A program made the position numbers and the translations under genes. A stretch of 20,066 nt of DNA, from NCBI GenBank assembly GCA_031370485.1, contig JANMQK010000366.1, positions 1-20,066 of the forward strand, in the 5' to 3' direction. The notes under the pieces are model-generated. The model saw only the letters and a list, made by a program, of their open reading frames with translations, searched no databases and was not told the DNA's origin. The DNA comes from JANMQK01 sp031370485. GTDB taxonomy: Bacteria > Acidobacteriota > Polarisedimenticolia > Gp22-AA2. Of this stretch, positions 15,290 through 20,066 are shown in pieces. The stretch's first letter is position 1; each line of letters starts with the position of its first letter.

Positions 15290-16222
15290 CTACGCGGAGC
15301 GGACCCGGTCATTGCGCACCAGGAACCTCCCGCCGAACCGGACGGGGATGCCGGGCATTCCCGAGAAGCGCCCGGGGTACGCGCCTCTTTCCGCGTGGAT
15401 GTGAAGATGCGGCTCGGTCGTGTTACCCGAGTTTCCCACGCGGCCCAGCAGCTGGCCCGCCCTGACCGTGTCCCCCGCGCGGACGGCGACGCTGCCGCGC
15501 ATCAGGTGAGCCAGGTAAACGGTCGCTCCGCCGGATTCTATCGCCACGTGGTTGCCGGCGCGGTTGACGGGGTCGCGATCGGGCGGTGAATGGTCCGCGA
15601 GCCCGTCCACGACCGCCGCGACGACGCCCTCGCATGGGCTCACGACCTCGGCCCCCCAGATGGCGTAGCGCTCCGGCGCTCGCGGATAGACCCCTCGGGC
15701 GCGCACCCCAGCGCCGTTCAGCATCACGATGTCCAGGGCATAGCGCTGCGATGAGTGCGCGAAATGATAGTTGACGAGCCGCGAAGCCCCGCCCTGCCCG
15801 ACCTGGAACGTCCCACCGCGCAGCGGGAACGCCAGATCGAGAGCGGGCTGGTGGAGGGAGCGGCCGCGCAGGGCGATGACGGCCATCGCCAGGAAAAGCG
15901 CGCCGAGCGTCAGCCGCAGACCTGACTCGTACGTGAACGATGCGCTCCATGGAGCCGGTGCTTCTTCCCGGGGGAAGCTCCACCAGGCGGTGACGACAAG
16001 AAGCACCGGGAGGACGCCGCGGACGATGCGACCGAACCAGCTCCACGCACCCGCGATGCCGATGAAGGCGAAATAGCCCGCCGCCATGGCAAGCGCCGGG
16101 AGCCACGCCATGGTGCCTTCCCCCGACGCTTTCCGCATTGGAGGAAGCAGGGTGAGCGGCAGGAAGAGGTGCCCCACGAGGACCGGCAACGTGACCAGGA
16201 AAAACGTGCGAGTTCGAGGCAT
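15290..16222 (-). CDS. Membrane-anchored M23 (LytM-type) metallopeptidase
   Basis: The ATG at 16222 gives 310 residues. Four or so hydrophobic segments fill residues 1-120, an unusual multi-pass membrane region ahead of the peptidase. The C-terminal half (about 145-310) carries M23 signatures: NYHFAHSSQRYALDIV with the first His and Asp zinc ligands, then YLAHLMRGSVAVRAGDTVRAG, GRVGNSGNTTEPHLHIH with the final HxH. M23 enzymes cut peptide cross-links in peptidoglycan or other glycine-rich peptides outside the membrane. All zinc ligands are present, so it is probably active. A TTG at 16234 adds only four residues. It sits between a 16-codon mini-ORF and the GST gene. Confidence 0.85.
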   Translation of the reverse strand: MPRTRTFFLVTLPVLVGHLFLPLTLLPPMRKASGEGTMAWLPALAMAAGYFAFIGIAGAWSWFGRIVRGVLPVLLVVTAWWSFPREEAPAPWSASFTYESGLRLTLGALFLAMAVIALRGRSLHQPALDLAFPLRGGTFQVGQGGASRLVNYHFAHSSQRYALDIVMLNGAGVRARGVYPRAPERYAIWGAEVVSPCEGVVAAVVDGLADHSPPDRDPVNRAGNHVAIESGGATVYLAHLMRGSVAVRAGDTVRAGQLLGRVGNSGNTTEPHLHIHAERGAYPGRFSGMPGIPVRFGGRFLVRNDRVRSA

Positions 16223-16240
16223 GGATCCGTCCAACGTGCG

Positions 16241-16291
16241 CTACAGGTCGTCGTGCTCCCGAATCAGGCGCCGAAAAACGTCAGCCGTCAT
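16241..16291 (-). CDS. 16-residue mini-ORF, possible truncated hemerythrin-like gene
   Basis: ATG at 16291 overlaps the alpha/beta hydrolase stop as ATGA, the same joint used elsewhere in this operon. It encodes MTADVFRRLIREHDDL and then a TAG. The sequence resembles the first helix of hemerythrin cation-binding domains (a D-x-F/I-x-x-L-x-x-x-H pattern), but nothing of the rest remains. It could be a degraded gene, a coupling leader for the peptidase, or chance. Confidence 0.3.
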   Translation of the reverse strand: MTADVFRRLIREHDDL

Positions 16292-17094
16292 GCAGGACCC
16301 TCCGAATGGCTCGCGATCCAATCGCACAGGAAGGCGAAGAATTCGCCGCGGACAGCCCTTTCAAGCCACGGATAGTGCCCGCACTGTTGCCACTCATGGT
16401 ACTCGAGCTGCGGCAGGTGGGGAGCGAGACTGTCCCGGATCATCGGCCCTGGGTGAGGGTCCCCGGCGCCGTGCAGCATGATGACAGGACAGTCAATCGC
16501 CGCGAACGCGGCCGGATAGACCCCCGATTCCTGCAGCCGCAGCATATCTTCCCAGGTTTCCTGAAAGGCCTGCGCGTCGGTCGCTTCGATTCCGAGATCC
16601 GTCGAGGCGAGATCGTGCGAGTAAAGCGGCAGGATCAGATCGCCCATGGCCTTGAGCCTTGCGTCCGGGTCGGGGAACTCTTCGGGCAACCGCTCCAAGC
16701 GGCGCCGCAGCAGGTCATCGGTGCGGCTTTCGCGAATCGTGCGAAGCCTTTCGCGCGCCGCGGGATCGAACGTCCCGCAGCCGACGAGCACGAGCGCAGC
16801 CACCCGCTCCGGATGCGCGGCCGCGTAGACGAGCGCCAGCATGGCCCCCCAGGAGTGGCCGACCAGGGCGGGCCTCGCGTTCCCGCCGCGGCGCACGACA
16901 AGGTCGTGCAGATCCGAAACGTGACGGGCGACCGTGAGCGGCACGGCGCCGCCTTTGCGCTGCAGGGGCTCGACGACCCGGAACGACCCTCCCAGCCGGC
17001 GCGCCACGGGGGCCATGTAGCCGATGACCCCCGGCCCCCCGTGCAGGACCGCCACCAGCGGCCCCGACGTCCCGTACTCGCGTGCCTGGATCAT
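16288..17094 (-). CDS. Alpha/beta hydrolase (S33/proline iminopeptidase-like)
   Basis: The ATG at 17094 gives 268 residues. The oxyanion loop HGGPG is at 18-22, the nucleophile elbow GHSWG puts the catalytic serine at 81, the acid is probably D212 in HGAGDPHPG, and the histidine is H240 in QQCGHYPWLE. The HGGPG motif and spacing fit the proline iminopeptidase branch of the alpha/beta hydrolases, although cap-domain sequence is too variable to name a substrate. No signal peptide, so cytoplasmic. It starts 11 bases after the SDR stop and is probably co-transcribed. The same frame stays open far upstream into the SDR gene, but that part is a shadow. Confidence 0.88.
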   Translation of the reverse strand: MIQAREYGTSGPLVAVLHGGPGVIGYMAPVARRLGGSFRVVEPLQRKGGAVPLTVARHVSDLHDLVVRRGGNARPALVGHSWGAMLALVYAAAHPERVAALVLVGCGTFDPAARERLRTIRESRTDDLLRRRLERLPEEFPDPDARLKAMGDLILPLYSHDLASTDLGIEATDAQAFQETWEDMLRLQESGVYPAAFAAIDCPVIMLHGAGDPHPGPMIRDSLAPHLPQLEYHEWQQCGHYPWLERAVRGEFFAFLCDWIASHSEGPA

Positions 17095-17105
17095 TGCCGG
17101 TTCGC

Positions 17106-17831
17106 CTACCAGCTTACGCCGGTCGCGGTTCCGAGGTTTCCATCGGTCGCCATCTGGTCCAGCATGAACCCCGCGACGTCGGTGCGTGAGACGCGCGGCG
17201 TCAGCAAGTACCCGCCGACCTGGCGGCCCTGGCGCAACCGGCCCCGTTTTTCGCCGTTTGTCAGCGCTCCGGGCCGGACGATCACCCACTCCGCCTTGCT
17301 GTCCGCGATCAACCGTTCCTGCCGCGTCTTGTCCCAGAAGTAGAAGGGGAGGATCACCGGAATGACGAAGAGCGTGTAGTACAGACCCATCCGCCCGGCG
17401 CTGTCCCCGATGCCGAGGGAGGTCTCGCAGACGAGGCGCGAAACCCCGTGCGTCTCCATCGCGCGCAGGATGTTCCGCGTCCCCTCCGACAGGATGCGGG
17501 TCGGCTGGAAGTACCGCCTGTGGCCGAGGGCGCAGAGGACCGCTTCCTGTCCGCGCATCGCCTCGCCGACGGACCCTGCGTCGAGGACATCCCCCTGGAC
17601 AACCGTAAGCCGCGGATGGCTGAGCTGCAGCCTCGACGGATCGCGCGCCAGCGCCGTGACCGTGCATCCGCGCCCCAGCGCCTGCGTGACCAGCTGGCGG
17701 CCGGTTCCGCCTGTCGCCCCGACGATCAGCACCCGCGCAGGGGCCTGCGGCTGGGCGTTGCCCGCGGCGGGCGCGCCGGAACGGTGCCCGGCCCGCGCCA
17801 GCGCGGCCGAGAAGACGATCGCGTACGACAC
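17106..17831 (-). CDS. NAD(P)-binding atypical SDR (NmrA/SDR_a5-like), N-terminus uncertain
   Basis: A 241-residue protein from GTG 17831. VLIVGATGGTGRQ at 34-46 is the dinucleotide-binding motif of atypical SDRs. DVLDAGSVGEAM, ETSLGIGDSAG and VIVRPGALTNG follow in the usual order, typical of NAD(P)H-binding NmrA-like proteins. The canonical YxxxK catalytic pair is not obvious. The frame is open upstream and would encode LTILLLFVSYAIVF, a membrane anchor or signal segment. The natural start would be the GTG at 17863, which overlaps the propeller gene stop as GTGA. Reaching this frame from there needs one more C in the CCCC run near 17852. The start listed here therefore cuts the hydrophobic segment and may not be the true one. 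Confidence 0.8.
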   Translation of the reverse strand: MSYAIVFSAALARAGHRSGAPAAGNAQPQAPARVLIVGATGGTGRQLVTQALGRGCTVTALARDPSRLQLSHPRLTVVQGDVLDAGSVGEAMRGQEAVLCALGHRRYFQPTRILSEGTRNILRAMETHGVSRLVCETSLGIGDSAGRMGLYYTLFVIPVILPFYFWDKTRQERLIADSKAEWVIVRPGALTNGEKRGRLRQGRQVGGYLLTPRVSRTDVAGFMLDQMATDGNLGTATGVSW

Positions 17832-17859
17832 GAACAGCAGGAGGATGGTCAGAGGGGAC

Positions 17860-18972
17860 TCACAATACCGCGACCTTGACGCAGTTGATCGGCGGCAGGG
17901 AATCGAAAAGACAGTCCCATTTCTCGCCTCCGTCCCGTCCTATCCAGAGCTGGCCCGTCGTGGTGCCGAGGTAGAGCGCCGGCGACTTGCACTCGTCGAT
18001 GTCCATCGCGTCGCGCAGGATGGTGAAAAAGCTCTCCTTCTTGGGAAACCCGCTGGCGAGCCGCTTCCACGAGCCGCCGCCATTCTCGCTGCGCCAGACC
18101 GCCGGGGCGCCGCCCGGGCAGGTGCGCGTCTCGGGCACCAGCGGCGCGACGTAGATCGTGTCGGGGTCGTGCGGGTGGACGACGATCGGGAAGCCGAAGT
18201 CGGACGGCAGCCCCTTTGCGATCGAGCGCCACGAGCGGCCGTAGTCGTCGCTGCGCAGCACGCCGATGTCCGGCCGCCGCCCGCCGGGCCCGTCCCATTC
18301 GGCCCACCCCCCGTGGTTCTGCATGTACATGCGCCCCGGCGCGTCCTTGTGGCGCGTGATCTTGTGCACGCACTGGCCGAACTCGGGATAGGGATCGGGC
18401 TGGAAGCCGGCGCCGACGCCCTTGTTGGACGCGGCGAAGGTCTTCCCTCCGTCCTCGCTCAGGTAGTGGCCGCCGGTCGAGATCCCCAGGTGAATCCGTT
18501 TCCCGTCGCGCAGGATCGTGTGCATGCAGAGACCACCGGCGCCGGGCTGCCATTTGCGGGAGTGCTCGTGGTTGCTGATCCCCGGGACCATCTCCCAGGA
18601 ATCGCCGCCGTCGCCGCTTCTGAAGAGGGACGCCGGCTCGACGCCGCACCAGAGGTCCTTCTTGTCGTCGCCCGGTTCGAGCGCCCAGATGTTGGCGAGC
18701 GCGCGGCCGTCCTCCTTCGGGAAGGCGGGCGCCGATTTTGTCTCCTTGAACTTTTTCCCGAGATCGGTCGACAGCAGCACCTTCATGCCGAAAAACTGGT
18801 TGCAGCTCGAAGCGTAGACGCGCGGCGTCCCGCGCCTGTCGATGAGCGCCGAGTAGACCGCCACACCGGACCCGTGCGGCCCGCGCAGCGTGAAGCCGCG
18901 GCGCGATTTCGGCGCCTCGGCCACGAAGACTCCCTTCTTGGTTCCGATTGTGAGAACGACCCGTTCCGGCAT
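17860..18972 (-). CDS. BNR/sialidase-like beta-propeller protein
   Basis: A 370-residue protein with repeated Asp-box-like motifs: SGDGGDSW near 117, SEDGGKTF near 171, SDDYGRSW near 244, SENGGGSW near 304 and GRDGGEKW near 353. These mark the hairpins of a BNR or VPS10-type beta-propeller, the fold of sialidases and photosystem assembly factors. The classical sialidase catalytic arginines and tyrosine are not recognisable, so glycosidase activity should not be assumed. No signal peptide is visible (MPERVVLTIGTKKGVFV), so it is probably cytoplasmic. It begins two bases after the MoaD-like stop, with its Shine-Dalgarno lying in that gene's last codons, so the two are made together. Function is unknown; a role with the ubiquitin-fold partner is an inference. 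Confidence 0.85.
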   Translation of the reverse strand: MPERVVLTIGTKKGVFVAEAPKSRRGFTLRGPHGSGVAVYSALIDRRGTPRVYASSCNQFFGMKVLLSTDLGKKFKETKSAPAFPKEDGRALANIWALEPGDDKKDLWCGVEPASLFRSGDGGDSWEMVPGISNHEHSRKWQPGAGGLCMHTILRDGKRIHLGISTGGHYLSEDGGKTFAASNKGVGAGFQPDPYPEFGQCVHKITRHKDAPGRMYMQNHGGWAEWDGPGGRRPDIGVLRSDDYGRSWRSIAKGLPSDFGFPIVVHPHDPDTIYVAPLVPETRTCPGGAPAVWRSENGGGSWKRLASGFPKKESFFTILRDAMDIDECKSPALYLGTTTGQLWIGRDGGEKWDCLFDSLPPINCVKVAVL

Positions 18973-18974
18973 GG

Positions 18975-19262
18975 TCAGCCTCCTGAGACAGCGGGAAGAA
19001 TCATGACGACGTCCCCGTCCACCAGCGGGGTGTCAATCCCTTCACGGTCGCGGACGTGATGCTTGTTCACGAACAGGTTGACATGGCGGCGCACCCTGCC
19101 GGTCTCGTCGCAGACGTTCCTGTGCAGCGCCGGGTGGATGCGCTCGAGCTCCTCGAGGGCGGCGCGCACGCTCGACGCCGAGAGAGGAATATCCAGGGCG
19201 CCCCCGCAGTAGGCGCGCAGCACCGACGGAACACGGATCGTGATGGTCATCGCCTGGTTCAT
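18975..19262 (-). CDS. MoaD/ThiS-family ubiquitin-like protein with C-terminal Gly-Gly
   Basis: The ATG at 19262 gives 95 residues; the ATG at 19250 (MTITIRVPSVLRAYCGG) is an alternative. The sequence follows the MoaD/ThiS beta-grasp order: ITIRVPSVLRAY, then a helix SSVRAALEELERIHPAL, then HVNLFVNKHHVRDREG, ending with TPLVDGDVVMILPAVSGG. The terminal Gly-Gly is the residue pair that E1-like enzymes adenylate and convert to a thiocarboxylate. Family members carry sulfur for molybdopterin, thiamine or cysteine biosynthesis, or are conjugated to proteins. No MoaE, ThiF/MoeB, ThiG or cysteine synthase gene lies nearby, so the classical pathways are not supported by context. It lies 31 bases after the HipA_2-type gene. 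Confidence 0.87.
   Translation of the reverse strand: MNQAMTITIRVPSVLRAYCGGALDIPLSASSVRAALEELERIHPALHRNVCDETGRVRRHVNLFVNKHHVRDREGIDTPLVDGDVVMILPAVSGG
18979..18984 (-). promoter_or_regulatory. Shine-Dalgarno of the propeller gene embedded in the MoaD Gly-Gly codons
   Basis: AGGAGG lies six bases before the propeller ATG at 18972 and is formed by the GGA GGC codons for the essential C-terminal diglycine. The two genes are therefore probably translationally coupled. Confidence 0.75.
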
Positions 19263-19293
19263 GGCCGTGGACACGCTACATTCTAAACTCGGT

Positions 19294-20066
19294 TCAGCCC
19301 GCCGACGCAAGTGCCGCCCCCTCCAGGAACGGACGGGGCGGCTTGAGCCGCTTCCACAGGAAAGACACGAAGGCGGCACGTCGCCGCGCCACCGCATCCG
19401 CGCCGGTGATTGGGGGAAAATACTCCTCGGGCACCTCGTTAACCGCGGCCTGCAGGCGCGGCCGGTCAAGGAGCGCGGCAAGACGTTCATCGACCGACAC
19501 GAGGCGCCCGAGTCTCGAGGACAGCACGTGCTGGAGCCGCGCCGCGCCGCCCGCGCGGGGGGACTGTTCCGTCACGGCCGGCCAATCGTGTTGAAAGCCC
19601 AGGCTCGCCCCGTGGTCGATGAGCCACAACTGGCCGTGGGACCAGAGCATGTTGGGATTCTCCGGGGTGCGGTCCGGGTTCGAGACCAGGCCATCCATCC
19701 AGTAAATCGTGGAGGCGAGTTCCGGATCGACCCGCTCGGCGTCCTGGGCGCGGAAATCACGGGCGTCGGCAAGGTACTGGAATCCGAGGCTCCGCCCGCC
19801 GCTCGCTCCCAGCAGCTGCGCCAGCTCATCGTTGTGGTCGTCCGTGGCCAGGCCCGGTGGAATGTCGATCAGTGCCCGCGCCGGGACGGAGAGGTCGAGC
19901 GCATCAGCCAGGGCCCCAACGATAATCTCGGCTACCAGGGTGGCCGGGGCCTGCGCGGCCCCCTTGAGCTTCGTGTAGTAAACGCCCCCGTCGGTGTCGG
20001 TCACGACAGGGCACGAGCTGCCGCGAGGATCGGCGCGGAGCAGGCGGCGGGCGCGGTAGGTCTGCA
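19294..20066 (-). CDS. HipA_2-type kinase-like protein, 5'-partial
   Basis: The frame is open to the right edge, so the true start lies outside the window. An internal GTG at 20004 is not the natural start, because family members have sequence before it. Visible features are DGGVYYTKLKGAAQ (nucleotide-loop strand with the conserved lysine), LVAEIIVGALADAL, IYWMDGLVSNPDRTPENPNMLW (catalytic-loop pattern with D, R and N residues) and LIDHGASLGF (metal-binding DHG in place of DFG). These match the HipA_2 family, which is related to HipA toxin kinases but found as stand-alone genes without a HipB antitoxin. The protein is cytoplasmic, and its substrate is unknown. The stop at 19294 is followed after 31 bases by the MoaD-like gene. 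Confidence 0.85.
   Translation of the reverse strand, partial: QTYRARRLLRADPRGSSCPVVTDTDGGVYYTKLKGAAQAPATLVAEIIVGALADALDLSVPARALIDIPPGLATDDHNDELAQLLGASGGRSLGFQYLADARDFRAQDAERVDPELASTIYWMDGLVSNPDRTPENPNMLWSHGQLWLIDHGASLGFQHDWPAVTEQSPRAGGAARLQHVLSSRLGRLVSVDERLAALLDRPRLQAAVNEVPEEYFPPITGADAVARRRAAFVSFLWKRLKPPRPFLEGAALASAG

Noticed and set aside
16307..17667. Long frame upstream of the alpha/beta hydrolase start, in phase with it
   Set aside because: The upstream part runs inside the SDR gene in a different frame and has the arginine/proline-rich composition of a GC-rich shadow.
17860..18972. Annotation of the propeller as an active sialidase
   Set aside because: Only the Asp boxes are seen; catalytic residues of sialidases are not recognisable.
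17410..19059. 549-codon plus-strand frame opposite the SDR and propeller genes
   Set aside because: It is antisense to two genes with clear motifs and has no recognisable domain.
19270..19310. Possible -10 element (TAGAAT) before the MoaD-like gene
   Set aside because: A TTGCGT -35 would be 19 bases away and the match is weak; the gene more likely shares the HipA_2 transcript.

Overview
This is a GC-rich chromosomal window from a Gram-negative bacterium. It carries Sec signal peptides, an outer-membrane beta-barrel protein, a membrane multihaem cytochrome and a sigma-54 activator. The gene mix (NapC/NirT-type cytochrome, fused MFS/spermine-synthase protein, HipA_2 kinase, Kazal protein, IS91-type transposase) resembles uncultured soil or sediment lineages such as Acidobacteriota. 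That placement is an inference, not something the sequence proves. No rRNA, tRNA or CRISPR was seen, and no gene-free stretch exceeds about 300 bases.

Left part (1-6743). A damaged BON/LysM gene leaves the window edge, followed by a secreted Kazal-type inhibitor. On the minus strand lie a spermine-synthase-like fused membrane protein, an ABC ATPase that lacks its Q-loop segment, a two-TM potassium channel and a NapC/NirT multihaem cytochrome. The channel and cytochrome are 15 bases apart and look co-transcribed.

Middle (6744-9376). A secreted-protein ORF with an apparent frameshift in its signal peptide lies beside a broken IS91-family transposase.

Regulatory block (9377-13790, plus strand). 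A beta-barrel outer-membrane protein is followed by an NtrB/ZraS-type sensor kinase and an NtrC-type sigma-54 activator. Next comes a near-perfect sigma-54 promoter driving a small exported DUF5666-like protein, which ends in a strong intrinsic terminator. The kinase, regulator and target gene form a compact, testable circuit.

Right part (20066-13802, minus strand). A tightly packed gene string runs HipA_2-type kinase, MoaD/ThiS-like ubiquitin-fold protein ending in Gly-Gly, BNR beta-propeller, NAD(P)-binding SDR, alpha/beta hydrolase, a 16-codon mini-ORF, M23 peptidase, GST, DUF6265 protein and zinc-ribbon protein. Several joints are 4-base GTGA/ATGA overlaps. The MoaD-like and propeller pair, whose diglycine codons also form the next gene's Shine-Dalgarno, is the best candidate for an undescribed system.

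Several genes show internal deletions or one-base frameshifts (LysM, ABC ATPase, transposase, secreted protein, SDR). Either this region is decaying or the assembly contains indel errors.
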